DNA from: Marmoricola sp. URHB0036
Lineage (GTDB): Bacteria; Actinomycetota; Actinomycetes; Propionibacteriales; Nocardioidaceae
Direction of reading: 5' to 3'
DNA length: 64,000 nt
Assembly (NCBI RefSeq): GCF_000426045.1
Contig: NZ_AUEP01000005.1
Coordinates: 124,001 to 188,000, forward strand
Shown: one piece after another, positions 32,238 to 40,848 of the stretch
Position numbering within the stretch: position 1 is the stretch's first letter
Layout of the letters: each line of letters starts with the position of its first letter
Position numbers and translations under genes: made by a program
The notes under the pieces: model-generated
The model's input: only the letters and a program-made list of their open reading frames with translations
Told to the model about the DNA's origin: nothing
Database searches by the model: none

Positions 32238-33118
32238 GCCCGGCGACGGAGAAGCCCAGCCGCCGGCTGCTCGACCGGTGGCGGCTGAAGTCTCCGTCCG
32301 GCGCGGCCGTCGTCTCACTGCGCCAGCTCAACACCCGCCAGCGGCTGCGCGTCACCGCGCCGAGCATGTTCACCACCGGCAACATGGCCTGCGGGTTCTC
32401 GGCGATCCTGCTGGCCTTCGCCGACAAGTTCACCTGGGCCGCCGCACTGCTCGCCGGGTCGATCGTGCTCGACATCGCCGACGGGGCGGTGGCCCGTCTG
32501 GTCGGGGCGACCTCTCCCTTCGGCGTACAGCTCGACTCGCTGGCCGACCTCGTCTCCTTCGGGCTCGCGCCGGCCGTGCTCGTGCACACCTGGGCGCTCC
32601 CGGAGAACCCCGTGCTGGCGTGGCTCTCGGCCTTCTTCTGGCTGGCCTGCGCGGCGTTCCGGCTGGCGCGGTTCAACGTCACGGTGGACCCGCTCGAGGA
32701 CAAGAAGTACTTCGTCGGCCTGCCCAGCCCCGGCGCGACGCTGGTGGTGATCGCCACGATCCTCGCCTTGCGCACCCCGCACCACGGGCCGGGCATGCTC
32801 GTCCCGGTCGGCGTGAGCATCGTCCCGGCGCTGCTGATGATCACGACGGTGCGCTTCCGCTCCTTCCGCGGGCTCCTCTCCCCGCGGACCCGCCAGGCGC
32901 GGGCCACCACCGCAGTCCTGGCCGTCGCCCTCGTCGTGGGGCTGGCGCTGGACCCGGCCGCGACGGGACTCGTGGTCGCCTGCTCCTACCTGCTGACCGC
33001 GCCGCTCGGGGTCGTGACCGCCTCGGCGCGGGCCAGGGTGTTCGGCCCCCAGGCCGTGGCGCCGCCGCGACGCCGGATGCAGTCGGTGTTCCTGCCGATC
33101 ACGGGCGACGACGAATGA
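32195..33118 (+). CDS. pssA: CDP-diacylglycerol-serine O-phosphatidyltransferase
   Basis: A membrane enzyme joining CDP-diacylglycerol and serine to phosphatidylserine. The CDP-alcohol phosphotransferase signature is intact as DGAVARLVGATSPFGVQLDS followed by LAD, near residue 102, and six to eight hydrophobic helices follow from GNMACGFSAILLAF. The start is uncertain: GTG at 32195 overlaps psd by 43 bp; CTG at 32234 would overlap the psd stop in CTGA and resembles the 4-bp couplings elsewhere. I give the longest frame (307 residues). Either start leaves a basic N-terminal extension of about 45-60 residues. Confidence 0.92.
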   Translation: MAVDRGCPRRERVLSPATEKPSRRLLDRWRLKSPSGAAVVSLRQLNTRQRLRVTAPSMFTTGNMACGFSAILLAFADKFTWAAALLAGSIVLDIADGAVARLVGATSPFGVQLDSLADLVSFGLAPAVLVHTWALPENPVLAWLSAFFWLACAAFRLARFNVTVDPLEDKKYFVGLPSPGATLVVIATILALRTPHHGPGMLVPVGVSIVPALLMITTVRFRSFRGLLSPRTRQARATTAVLAVALVVGLALDPAATGLVVACSYLLTAPLGVVTASARARVFGPQAVAPPRRRMQSVFLPITGDDE

Positions 33119-33131
33119 GGCCGGCCCGCGG

Positions 33132-33692
33132 TCAGGTCATCGCGTTGAAGCTGAGTACGCCGAGGACGGCGCCGACCGCGCCCAGGACGGGGTAGAGCAT
33201 CCACCACCTGCGCGCCTCGGGCCGGCTCGTCGCGCCTGCACGGGGGGCGATCGCGTTCAGGAGCCCCAACACGATGAGGTAGACGGCCGGCAACGCCATC
33301 ACCCAGAACACCACGCCGCAGATGATCCAACCGGCCACCGGGCCGCCGGTGGTGGTGATGCCGTACTCCAGGAAGTTCCAGCCCAGCGAGCCGAACAGTC
33401 CGGCCCACATCGGGACCAGGAGGTTGGGCGCCGAGAGCGACGCGGCGGCGAAGCTGCCGAGGAAGGCCGCGAGGAGCATCAACGGGATCGCGAGACCGAT
33501 GAACCCGGCCCCGGACGGACACGGTTGCGCGCTCACGTAGGGGCCGCCGTCGGCACACGAACCACCGACCACCATCACCGCCCGCATGCTGAGGAACGCC
33601 CAGGCCAGCGAGAGGCCGAGCACGACCACGCAGCCCACGACGATCCCGGCACGGGCAGCGGACGGGGGCGCGGTCACGTCGCTCAGGCTCAC
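33132..33692 (-). CDS. Hypothetical membrane protein
   Basis: A 186-residue protein with four or five hydrophobic helices (about 15-38, 63-85, 93-110, 120-145, 165-184) and one extracytoplasmic loop holding two cysteines (GGSCADGGPYVSAQPCPSG) that could form a disulfide. I do not recognise the family; similar small membrane proteins are frequent in actinobacteria. It is convergent with pssA (14-bp gap) and divergent from the next gene. No catalytic motif is visible. Confidence 0.75.
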   Translation of the reverse strand: MSLSDVTAPPSAARAGIVVGCVVVLGLSLAWAFLSMRAVMVVGGSCADGGPYVSAQPCPSGAGFIGLAIPLMLLAAFLGSFAAASLSAPNLLVPMWAGLFGSLGWNFLEYGITTTGGPVAGWIICGVVFWVMALPAVYLIVLGLLNAIAPRAGATSRPEARRWWMLYPVLGAVGAVLGVLSFNAMT

Positions 33693-33763
33693 GCAGTGAC
33701 TTTCGCAGACCCACCGCGCCCGGTGAATGGTCTGCGTGGGCCATCTGCGGTACTCATGGAGCC

Positions 33764-34498
33764 ATGGACACTCCCCGCGCGGCCGTCGACCCGTCCGGTC
33801 TCGAGGCGTCGACGATCGCCCTGAACCGCACCGTCGACGGGCTCTCGGCCGAGGAGCTCGCGGAGCCCTCGCTCCTCCCCGGCTGGTCGCGGGCCCACGT
33901 CGTCGCCCACCTGGCCCTCAACGGTGTCGCCATGGCCGGGGTCGTGGACGGGGTCGCGCGGGGCCAGACCCCGGCGATGTACGAGTCAGACGAGCAACGC
34001 AACGCAGAGATCGAGGAGCTGGCCACGGCCGACCCGACCGACCTGCGCGACCGGCTGCTGGCCGCGACGACCCAGTTCAGCGATGCCATCGCAGCAGTCG
34101 ACCCGGATCGGTGGGGCGGGGCGTTCACGCGTACGCCGGGTGGCCCGGCCTGGCCGGCCGTGACGATCGTGGCGACCCGGCGTCGTGAGATCGAGATCCA
34201 TCATGCCGACCTCGGGACGTCGTACACGCAGCACGACTGGCCCGACGACTTCGTCGCGGAGCTGCTCGACACCGTCTGCGTCGACCAGGCGGACGCCGGA
34301 CCGTTCCAGCTGCGTGCCACCGATCTCGGTCGCCACTGGGCCGTCGGCGGTGACGGCGGACCCACGGTCATGGGGCGTGGCGCCGAGCTCGGCTGGTGGC
34401 TCACCGGGCGCGGCCCGGGCGAGGGTCTCTCCTGCGACTCCGGGGCGCTGCCGACCATCGGGCCGTGGCGACGAGCGTCCGGCACCGCGGTCTCCTGA
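33764..34498 (+). CDS. Mycothiol-dependent maleylpyruvate isomerase-family protein
   Basis: A 244-residue DinB-like protein of the mycothiol-dependent maleylpyruvate isomerase family. The N-terminal helical bundle has LLPGWSRAHVVAHLALN near residue 38, and EIEIHHADLG near 144 supplies further metal-ligand histidines. Members use mycothiol or act as metal-dependent transferases; the substrate here is unknown and no gentisate genes are nearby. Its stop is convergent with the DUF427 gene, 1 bp apart. Confidence 0.8.
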   Translation: MDTPRAAVDPSGLEASTIALNRTVDGLSAEELAEPSLLPGWSRAHVVAHLALNGVAMAGVVDGVARGQTPAMYESDEQRNAEIEELATADPTDLRDRLLAATTQFSDAIAAVDPDRWGGAFTRTPGGPAWPAVTIVATRRREIEIHHADLGTSYTQHDWPDDFVAELLDTVCVDQADAGPFQLRATDLGRHWAVGGDGGPTVMGRGAELGWWLTGRGPGEGLSCDSGALPTIGPWRRASGTAVS

Positions 34499-34499
34499 G

Positions 34500-34997
34500 C
34501 TACCAGCCCAGCGTGCCGGGATCGCCCTTGAACGGCCCGACCACGCTGTCGGTCACCCAGCCGCCGTAGAACTCGCCGGGCTGCGGCCGCACGATCTCAC
34601 CGTCGACGAGGCACCGCTCCACGCGACCCGGCATCACCGCCATCGCGCCCGCGATCGCCTCGAAGCCCGGCGCCGGTTGGCGGTAGGTCCACGCTGCCCT
34701 ATTGGCCACCGTGTCGCCCGCGACCAGGTCGAACCACGACGCGGCGCCCTTCCACTCACACCAGCTCGAGTCGTCGGCCGCCACGACGACATCCGGGTCG
34801 AAGGCGTCCGCCGGGAGGTAGTACGTGGGCGGGTGGCTGGTCTCGAGGACCCGCCAGCCGTGCGTCGTACGCGCGATGACCCGGCCGTCCAGCACGACCT
34901 CCAGCCGTGCGGTGGTGGTCTCGAGGCGCGGCGGGCGCGGGTAGTCCCAGACCGACTCCTGTCCATCGGTCACGGGGAGGGGCTGGGGTCGGCGCAC
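34500..34997 (-). CDS. DUF427 protein
   Basis: A 165-residue DUF427 protein with the typical segments LEVVLDGRVIARTT, YYLPADAFD and CEWKGAASWFDLVAGD. These beta-rich proteins have no established activity. Two consecutive GTG codons (35000 and 34997) can start it; TAGGGT at 35004-35009 lies 6 nt before the second, matching the leaderless spacing seen elsewhere in the window, so I use 34997. It is divergent from the metallo-hydrolase gene with overlapping -10 boxes. Confidence 0.88.
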   Translation of the reverse strand: MRRPQPLPVTDGQESVWDYPRPPRLETTTARLEVVLDGRVIARTTHGWRVLETSHPPTYYLPADAFDPDVVVAADDSSWCEWKGAASWFDLVAGDTVANRAAWTYRQPAPGFEAIAGAMAVMPGRVERCLVDGEIVRPQPGEFYGGWVTDSVVGPFKGDPGTLGW

Positions 34998-35003
34998 CAC
35001 TCG

Positions 35004-35013
35004 ACCCTAGTCT
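35004..35013. promoter_or_regulatory. Overlapping divergent -10 elements, DUF427 / MBL hydrolase
   Basis: TAGGGT (35004-35009, minus strand) and TAGTCT (35008-35013, plus strand) share two bases. Each is 6-7 nt from its start codon with no Shine-Dalgarno sequence. RNA polymerase cannot occupy both at once, so the two genes should compete for transcription. Confidence 0.6.
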
Positions 35014-35020
35014 GGGCCCC

Positions 35021-35716
35021 ATGGCAGCGAGCATCGGCGACAGCGGTCCCTACTCCGGCGAGGTGGCCCCCGGCGGTCCCCCGGACACCCGCGAGCTGGC
35101 GGGGCTGATCATCACCAAGCTGGCGGTGGACAAGGAGATGTCCAACAACTGCTACCTGCTGCGGTGCCGCGCCACCGACGAGCAGGTGCTCATCGACGCG
35201 GCGGCCGAACCGGAGAACCTGCGACAGCTGATCGGGCCCTCGGGACTGACCAAGGTCATCACCACCCACCAGCACTGGGACCACCATCGCGCGCTCGCTG
35301 ACATCGTCGGCGCGACCGGAGCCGTCACCGTGGCCGGCCAGCCCGATGCAGCTGCGATCACCGAGCAGACCGGCGTGACCGTCGACGACCAGGTCCAGGA
35401 CGGCGACACGATCGAGTTCGGCGACGTCGTACTCCAGGTCATCCACCTCGTCGGCCACACTCCCGGCTCCATCGCCCTGCTCTACGACGACCCTGGCGGC
35501 ACCCCCCACCTCTGGACCGGCGACTGCCTCTTCCCGGGCGGCGTCGGCAACACCTTCGGCGACAAGGACGCGTTCAGGTCCCTCCTCGACGACGTCAGCA
35601 CCAAGATCTTCGACCGACTGCCCGACGAGACCTGGTTCTACCCCGGCCACGGCAACGACTCGGTCCTCGGCAACGAACGCCCCCACCTCGAGGAGTGGCG
35701 CCAGCGCGGCTGGTGA
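35021..35716 (+). CDS. Metallo-beta-lactamase-fold hydrolase
   Basis: A 231-residue MBL-fold hydrolase. The metal-ligand motif THQHWDHH (near residue 83) and later ligands in LVGHTPGSIAL, TGDCLFPGGVGNT and YPGHGNDSVLG are intact, resembling glyoxalase II-like members. The ATG at 35021 follows TAGTCT by 7 nt, a leaderless arrangement; the frame open to 34907 runs through the divergent promoter and is not used. The substrate cannot be told from sequence. Confidence 0.9.
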   Translation: MAASIGDSGPYSGEVAPGGPPDTRELAGLIITKLAVDKEMSNNCYLLRCRATDEQVLIDAAAEPENLRQLIGPSGLTKVITTHQHWDHHRALADIVGATGAVTVAGQPDAAAITEQTGVTVDDQVQDGDTIEFGDVVLQVIHLVGHTPGSIALLYDDPGGTPHLWTGDCLFPGGVGNTFGDKDAFRSLLDDVSTKIFDRLPDETWFYPGHGNDSVLGNERPHLEEWRQRGW

Positions 35717-35726
35717 GAGTCGCTTG

Positions 35727-35768
35727 CGTCATACGAACTGTGGCCTGGAGCGCACCATCCGGATGACG
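35727..35768. repeat. 42-bp repeat, copy 1
   Basis: Begins CGTCATACGAA and ends ATGACG, with AGCG at the same internal offset as in two copies at 57 kb. Length is exactly 42 bp in all three. The ends are complementary (CGTCAT/ATGACG), so the unit can fold back. It lies 10 bp after the MBL hydrolase stop in the convergent gap with kshB. Confidence 0.75.
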
Positions 35769-35790
35769 CATCGGGGGGTGGGTCGGCTCG

Positions 35791-35815
35791 AACGGCTTCG
35801 CTGCGCTCAGCCGTT
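35791..35815. terminator. Hairpin across the kshB stop codon
   Basis: AACGGCT (35791-35797) and AGCCGTT (35809-35815) flank TCGCTGCGCTC. The right arm includes the kshB stop codon (35807-35809). It resembles the short CGCTGCGCTC repeats found elsewhere in the window and could end both convergent transcripts. There is no T-tract. Confidence 0.45.
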
Positions 35816-36889
35816 GTACGTGATCTTGAGCTTCTCGCTGGCGGGGAGGGACTGGCAGACCAGGCGGATGCCGTCGGCCAGGTCGTCGGCGTCGAGGACC
35901 TCGTTGTGCTTGAGCTTGACCTCACCCTCGAGCACGACGCACGCGCAGGCGCTGCAGTTGCCCTCGCGGCAGGAGAACGGCGCGTCGACGCCCTTCTCCT
36001 CGAGGAACTCCAGCAGCACCTTGTCGCCCTGCCAGTCGTCGAAGGAGAACTGCTCGCCGTCGAGCTCGACCTCCACGGCGATCGGTCCGGCGATCGGCTG
36101 CTCGTCGTCGTCCTCGTGGTCGTCGGCGTCAGCCAGCGTTTGAGCGGCGGCCTGCATCTCCTCGACGTCGCCGAACGGGTTGCCACCCAGCGACACGAAC
36201 TTCTCCTGGTGGCGTCGGTCGCGGGGGAAGCCGAGCTCCTTGAGCGAGTCGCTGACGGCCTTCATGTACGGCGCTGGACCGCAGACGAAGGCCGTGTAGC
36301 TGGAGAAGTACGACGCGAACGACAACAGCTGCTCCTGCGTCGGGAGTCCCTGCACCGACTCGAGCCAGTGCACGACGACCAGCCGGTCGGCGTACTCCCC
36401 CGCCATCTCGGCCAGCTCCCGGGCGAAGATCACCGAGCTCTCGTCGCGGTTGGCGTAGAACAGCACGACTTTGCCGTGCCCCTTCTCCAGCGCCGTCCGG
36501 GTGATCGACATGATCGGCGTGATACCGGAGCCGCCGGCGAACAGCAGCAGGTCGGACTCGATGTCGCGCGGCGTGAAGATCCCGCTCGGCGGCAGCACCC
36601 GCAGGGTGTCGCCCTCGCGGAGGTTGTCGCAGATCCAGTTCGAGGCGTAGCCGTCGACGGTGCGCTTGACGGTGATCTGGTGCCGGCCCGAGTGCGGCGC
36701 CGACGACAGCGAGTAGCAGCGGGCGGCGAGGCCGGTCTGCTCACTGGGTACGGCGACCGTCAGGAACTGTCCCGGGGTGTAGCCGAACTGTTCCTGGAGA
36801 TCCTCGGGCACCTCGAAGACGATCGAGTGGGCGTCGGCGGTCTCCTCGACGACATCGAGCACCTTCAGCACGAAGGACTCAGTAGCCAT
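35807..36889 (-). CDS. kshB: 3-ketosteroid-9-alpha-monooxygenase reductase KshB
   Basis: A 360-residue electron-transfer protein feeding the KshA oxygenase. Order: FAD domain (RCYSLSSAP), NAD-binding domain (LLLFAGGSGITPIMSI, FVCGPAPYM), an acidic linker (DADDHEDDDEQ), and a C-terminal plant-type [2Fe-2S] domain with CREGNCSACAC plus a final Cys in RLVCQSL. The ATG at 36889 is chosen; the frame to 36928 adds a short non-family tail. It overlaps the small upstream gene by 11 bp and is third in kshA-small gene-kshB. Phenylacetyl-CoA or other ring-oxygenase reductases look similar; steroid context favours KshB. Confidence 0.88.
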   Translation of the reverse strand: MATESFVLKVLDVVEETADAHSIVFEVPEDLQEQFGYTPGQFLTVAVPSEQTGLAARCYSLSSAPHSGRHQITVKRTVDGYASNWICDNLREGDTLRVLPPSGIFTPRDIESDLLLFAGGSGITPIMSITRTALEKGHGKVVLFYANRDESSVIFARELAEMAGEYADRLVVVHWLESVQGLPTQEQLLSFASYFSSYTAFVCGPAPYMKAVSDSLKELGFPRDRRHQEKFVSLGGNPFGDVEEMQAAAQTLADADDHEDDDEQPIAGPIAVEVELDGEQFSFDDWQGDKVLLEFLEEKGVDAPFSCREGNCSACACVVLEGEVKLKHNEVLDADDLADGIRLVCQSLPASEKLKITYNG

Positions 36890-37181
36890 CCAGGGCCCCG
36901 ATCTCGATCTGGCCGTCGGCGACGGCACGTTCGATCGAGGACCGTAGCCGGGAGCAGCCTTGGTAGACGTGGCGGCCCCCCGGCTCGGAGTCCATCCTGC
37001 GGAACTCGGCGCAGTGCTCGAGCGCCTCGGCGTTCCACTGGATCGAGGTGTGGTGCTCGCTGTTCTTCTTCACTCCCACCTGGGCAAGACAGTCCAGGCA
37101 CGCCACGTTGGTGAGGCGCGCCTGGGTGTAGAGACGCTGGTCCTCCAGCGTCTCCTCGCTGGTCGGGGCGAAGGAGACCAT
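36879..37181 (-). CDS. Small four-cysteine protein between kshA and kshB
   Basis: A 100-residue soluble protein with Cys28, Cys31, Cys57 and Cys76 and a His pair (43-44); ACLDCLAQVGVKKNSEHHTS holds the first pair. The spacing could bind zinc or an iron-sulfur cluster but matches no domain I can name. Its start overlaps the kshA stop by one base and its end overlaps kshB by 11 bp, so all three are translationally coupled. I believe a similar small protein is encoded beside kshA in mycobacterial steroid loci, but cannot verify that here. Possible roles: cluster delivery, complex assembly or a third redox component. Confidence 0.75.
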   Translation of the reverse strand: MVSFAPTSEETLEDQRLYTQARLTNVACLDCLAQVGVKKNSEHHTSIQWNAEALEHCAEFRRMDSEPGGRHVYQGCSRLRSSIERAVADGQIEIGALDGY

Positions 37182-38392
37182 CAGACCCCGCCGGCCGCCG
37201 TCGGAGCAGGGGCGCCCGCCTCAGCGGACTCGGAGTCCTCGGCCGCCTTCTTCTTCAGGTTCTCGGCGACCTCCTCGTGCCAGTACTCGTTGGCCTTGGT
37301 GGTGTCGACCTCGAACTCGAAGCGCTCGGTCATCTCGGGAGTGACGTCGGCCTGGTCGACGTAGAACTGCTCGTACCAGCGACGCAGCTGGTAGACGGGC
37401 CCGTCCTCCTCGCAGAGCAAGGGGTTCTGCACCGGCGCCTTGTTCAGCCAGATGTGCACGTCCTGCATGAACCCGTCGCCGAACATCTGGGTGTAGCGCT
37501 TGCCGATGTAGTCGGTCGTCTTCTCGTCGGTGCCTTCGGGCTTGAGCACCTTCAGGCCGTACTGCAGGACGAAGGAATTGGGGCCGGTCGGGATGTGGCA
37601 GTTGATCAGCACCACGTCGGTGACGAAACCCTTGTAGTCGTTCTTGATCCAGTTGATCATGAACGACGGCCCGAAGTAGGTCGCCTCGGACTTCAGCACG
37701 AGGTCCTCGTCGCCGTACCCCTCGCCCGCCATGTCCGGCCGACCGGTCGACTCCATGAACTGGGTGGCCATGTGGCCCTCGAACACGTTGCGGAAGCTGG
37801 TCGGGAAGGCGAAGTGGATGTAGAAGAAGTGCGCCATGTCGACGACGTTGTCGATGATCTCCCGGCAGTGCGCCGACGGGACGTCGAGGGTGTTCCAGTT
37901 CCAGTCGGTGTACTTCGAGTCGTCCATGATGCCGTCGAGCTCCGGCGGGAGCACGTCGCGGTCGGCCGGGCCGCCCTCGGTGTCGTGCCACACCATCAGC
38001 AGGCCGTTGCGCACCTCGGTCTCGTACTTCTGGGTGCGGGCACGCAGCGGGATCCGCCGGGCGTAGGGGATCGCCTTGCACTTGCCGTCGCCGCCCCAGC
38101 GCCAGTCGTGGAACGGGCAGGCGATCTCGTCGCCCTTCACCGTGCCCTGGGTCAGGTCGCCGCCCATGTGCCGGCAGTAGCCGTCGAGCACGTTGAGGTC
38201 ACCGTTGGCGCCCTTCCAGACGACCAGCTTCCCGCCGAACCCCTGGACGGCGTGCGGCAGCCCGTCGTCGAAGAGCGACACGGGGCCGAGGCAGTGCCAG
38301 CCGCGCGCGAATCGCTGCGGCGGGGTGCCGCGGTCGATGGAACGTGCTTGGCTGGGCCCAGAGGCGGGTGCTGACGTGGTGCTGGTGCTCAT
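37181..38392 (-). CDS. kshA: 3-ketosteroid-9-alpha-monooxygenase oxygenase KshA
   Basis: A 403-residue Rieske non-heme iron oxygenase that 9-alpha-hydroxylates 3-ketosteroids (androstadienedione or CoA-thioester substrates), opening ring B after ring A dehydrogenation. Rieske ligands: YCRHMGGDL and CPFHDWRW (about residues 65-100); the catalytic domain has NVVDMAHFFYIHFAFP with mononuclear iron ligands. The ATG at 38392 has GGAGGAACC just upstream and is preferred over starts at 38407 and 38422. Its promoter carries a KstR-like operator shared with the divergent fadE26 gene. Confidence 0.9.
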   Translation of the reverse strand: MSTSTTSAPASGPSQARSIDRGTPPQRFARGWHCLGPVSLFDDGLPHAVQGFGGKLVVWKGANGDLNVLDGYCRHMGGDLTQGTVKGDEIACPFHDWRWGGDGKCKAIPYARRIPLRARTQKYETEVRNGLLMVWHDTEGGPADRDVLPPELDGIMDDSKYTDWNWNTLDVPSAHCREIIDNVVDMAHFFYIHFAFPTSFRNVFEGHMATQFMESTGRPDMAGEGYGDEDLVLKSEATYFGPSFMINWIKNDYKGFVTDVVLINCHIPTGPNSFVLQYGLKVLKPEGTDEKTTDYIGKRYTQMFGDGFMQDVHIWLNKAPVQNPLLCEEDGPVYQLRRWYEQFYVDQADVTPEMTERFEFEVDTTKANEYWHEEVAENLKKKAAEDSESAEAGAPAPTAAGGV

Positions 38393-38420
38393 CGGTTCCT
38401 CCGTCATGGTGGCCGGAAAC

Positions 38421-38436
38421 AAGAACAGGTTATAGT
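38421..38436. promoter_or_regulatory. KstR-like operator and divergent -10 boxes, kshA / fadE26
   Basis: AAGAACAGGTTATA (38421-38434) matches the AAC-N2-GTT core of the KstR operator. TATAGT at 38431-38436 is a plus-strand -10 for fadE26, and TATAAC overlaps on the minus strand for kshA. KstR is the TetR-family repressor of steroid genes in actinobacteria; binding here would block both directions. Confidence 0.65.
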
Positions 38437-38503
38437 TTTACGCGGGAGATTGACAGTCCAACGCCCAATCCGAGCCCGACTCGAGTCGCTTTTCAGGAGC
38501 CCC

Positions 38504-39718
38504 ATGCACATCGCTCTGACCCCCGAGCAGGACAAGCTGCGCGCCGAGCTCCGCGACTACTTCGAGGCGCTGGTGACTCCGGAGCGACGGGCCGGCCTGG
38601 CCGCCTCCACCAACGCCTTCGGTGATGACGCCGCAGGTGGCGGCGACGGCGAGTTCGGGGCCGCCGACGTCTACAAGGAGGTCATCCGCCAGATCGGGCA
38701 CGACGGCTGGCTCGGCATCGGCTGGCCGGAGGAGTACGGCGGCCAGGACCGCTCGATGATGGACCAGCTGATCTTCACTGACGAGGCGGCCATCGCCGGC
38801 GTACCCATCCCCTACCTGACGCTGAACACCGTCGGCCCGACGATCATGCGGTTCGGCACCGACGCGCAGAAGAGCGAGATCCTGCCCAAGATCCTCAAGG
38901 GCGAGATGCACTTCTCGATCGGCTACTCCGAGCCGGGCTCCGGCACCGACCTCGCCAGCCTGCAGACGAAGGCGCGGCTCGAGGGCGACGAGTGGGTGAT
39001 CAACGGGCAGAAGATGTGGACCTCGCTGATCCAGTACGCCGACTACATCTGGCTGGCCTGCCGTACCGACCCCGACCTGCCCCGCCACAAGGGCCTCTCG
39101 ATGATCCTGGTGCCGGCCGACAGGGACGGGTTCTCCTACACGCCGGTGCACACCATCGCCGGAGTCGGCACGAGTGCGACCTACTACGAGGCCGTCCGGG
39201 TGCCGAAGGACAACCTCGTCGGCGAGCTCAACGGCGGCTGGGCGCTGATGACCAACCAGCTCAACCACGAGCGCGTGGCGCTGACGTCCGCGGCCCCCGT
39301 CACCCACTCCATCAAGCTGGTCACCGACTGGGCCCAGCAGACGCGCAACCCCGACGGGAGCCGCGTGATCGACTCCGAGTGGGTGCAGGTGCTGCTCGGC
39401 CGTGCCCACGCCCGTGCCGACATGCTCAAGCTGCTCAACTGGCAACTGGCCTCCGCGACCAAGGACCTCTCCCCCGCCGACGCGTCCGCGACCAAGGTCT
39501 ACGGCTCCGAGATGGCCACCGAGGTCTACCGGTCGCTGATGGAGGTCGTCGGGCCCAAGGCACTGGTCAGTGCCGGCTCCAGCGGCACCGTGCTGCGCGG
39601 CCGCCTCGAGCGCTTCTACCGGTCCTCGCTGGTGATGACCTTCGGCGGCGGCACCAACGAGATCCAGCGCGACATCATCGGGTACGTCGGCCTCGGGCTC
39701 CCGCCCGCCAAGCGATAG
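38504..39718 (+). CDS. fadE26: Acyl-CoA dehydrogenase, FadE26/ChsE4-like
   Basis: A 404-residue flavin dehydrogenase subunit. IGYSEPGSGTDLASLQT (FAD/substrate loop), QKMWTSLIQYADYIWLACRT and the C-terminal FGGGTNEIQRDIIGYVGLGLP fit the cholesterol side-chain type; Glu256 in NHERVAL is the likely catalytic base. In mycobacteria FadE26 and FadE27 form the ChsE4-ChsE5 heterotetramer acting on the C8 side chain of steroid CoA esters. The ATG follows CAGGAG. The next two genes are fadE27-like and fadD17-like, the same order as Rv3504-Rv3506. Confidence 0.85.
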   Translation: MHIALTPEQDKLRAELRDYFEALVTPERRAGLAASTNAFGDDAAGGGDGEFGAADVYKEVIRQIGHDGWLGIGWPEEYGGQDRSMMDQLIFTDEAAIAGVPIPYLTLNTVGPTIMRFGTDAQKSEILPKILKGEMHFSIGYSEPGSGTDLASLQTKARLEGDEWVINGQKMWTSLIQYADYIWLACRTDPDLPRHKGLSMILVPADRDGFSYTPVHTIAGVGTSATYYEAVRVPKDNLVGELNGGWALMTNQLNHERVALTSAAPVTHSIKLVTDWAQQTRNPDGSRVIDSEWVQVLLGRAHARADMLKLLNWQLASATKDLSPADASATKVYGSEMATEVYRSLMEVVGPKALVSAGSSGTVLRGRLERFYRSSLVMTFGGGTNEIQRDIIGYVGLGLPPAKR

Positions 39719-39728
39719 AGGGACTGGC

Positions 39729-40847
39729 ATGGACTTCGAGCAGACCCCCGACGGCGTCGAGGCGGGCGAGCTGGCCGGCACCATCCTGGACAAGCACTGC
39801 ACCCCCGAGCGACTCCGCGAGGTCGAGTCCGGGGCGGTGCGCTTCGACCAGGACCTGTGGCGGCGCTTCGCCGACTCCGGACTGATCGCCCTGACCGTTC
39901 CCGAGGAGCACAACGGCAGCGGACTCGGCATCCTCGAGCTGGCCGGCGTGCTGGTCGAGATCGGTCGCCGAGTCGCCCCGCTGCCCCTGGGCGCTCACGC
40001 CGTGACGGCGATGGCGCTGGCAGCGTTCGGCAACCAGACGCAGCAGGCCCGCTGGCTGGACGTCGCCGGGATGGGTGAGTTCGTGCTCACCACCGCGCTC
40101 TCCGAGGATCGGTTGTTCGCGCCCGCCCATCCGGTGACGCGTGCGGACAACGACGGGTCCAGCTGGCTGATCACCGGCAGCAAGGCGGCGGTCCCCTCGG
40201 GTCCGCTGGCCGACCTGTTCATCGTCCCGGCCGAGACTTCCTCCGGCCTCACCGTGTTCCTCGTGCATTGCGACGACCCCGGGGTCGCTGTGGTCCCGCA
40301 GCAGCTCAGCGGCCAGGAGGTGGCAGCACGGCTCGAGCTCGACCGTGCGGTCATCCCCCACGACCGCGTGCTCGGCACCATCGGCGAGGGTGCCGCGATC
40401 GTCGAGTGGCTCACCGAGCGCCTCACCGTCGCGGTGTGCGCAGAACAGCTCGGAGTGCTCGAGGGTGCGCTGTCGCTCACCTCGGAGTACGCCAAGACAC
40501 GGGAGCAGTTCGGCCGTCCGATCGGCACCTTCCAGGCCGTCTCGCAGCGGCTGGCCGACGGCTACATCGACGTGCTCGGCACCCGGCTGACGATGTGGCA
40601 GGCGGCGTGGCTCTTGAGCGAGTCGCTCCCGGCCACCCAGGAGATCGCGGTCGCCAAGCTGTGGGCCGCCGACGCCGGCCACCGGGTCGCGCACACGACG
40701 GTGCACGTCCACGGCGGGGTGGGCATCGACCTCGACGGCGAGGCCCACCGCTACTTCACCGCGGCCAAGCGGCTCGAGTTCGCGCTCGGCGGCACCACCG
40801 ACCAGGCCCGCCTCATCGGCGCGCTGATGGCCGGCGACCCGTCCTGA
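39729..40847 (+). CDS. fadE27: Acyl-CoA dehydrogenase, FadE27/ChsE5-like
   Basis: A 372-residue partner subunit of the preceding dehydrogenase. Acyl-CoA dehydrogenase features include YAKTREQFGRPIGTFQAVSQ near residue 257 and HVHGGVGIDLDGEAHRYFTA near 330, but the catalytic-base region is not conserved, as expected for the non-catalytic half of a heteromer. It lies 10 bp after fadE26 and 1 bp before the ligase gene. Confidence 0.83.
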   Translation: MDFEQTPDGVEAGELAGTILDKHCTPERLREVESGAVRFDQDLWRRFADSGLIALTVPEEHNGSGLGILELAGVLVEIGRRVAPLPLGAHAVTAMALAAFGNQTQQARWLDVAGMGEFVLTTALSEDRLFAPAHPVTRADNDGSSWLITGSKAAVPSGPLADLFIVPAETSSGLTVFLVHCDDPGVAVVPQQLSGQEVAARLELDRAVIPHDRVLGTIGEGAAIVEWLTERLTVAVCAEQLGVLEGALSLTSEYAKTREQFGRPIGTFQAVSQRLADGYIDVLGTRLTMWQAAWLLSESLPATQEIAVAKLWAADAGHRVAHTTVHVHGGVGIDLDGEAHRYFTAAKRLEFALGGTTDQARLIGALMAGDPS

Positions 40848-40848
40848 G

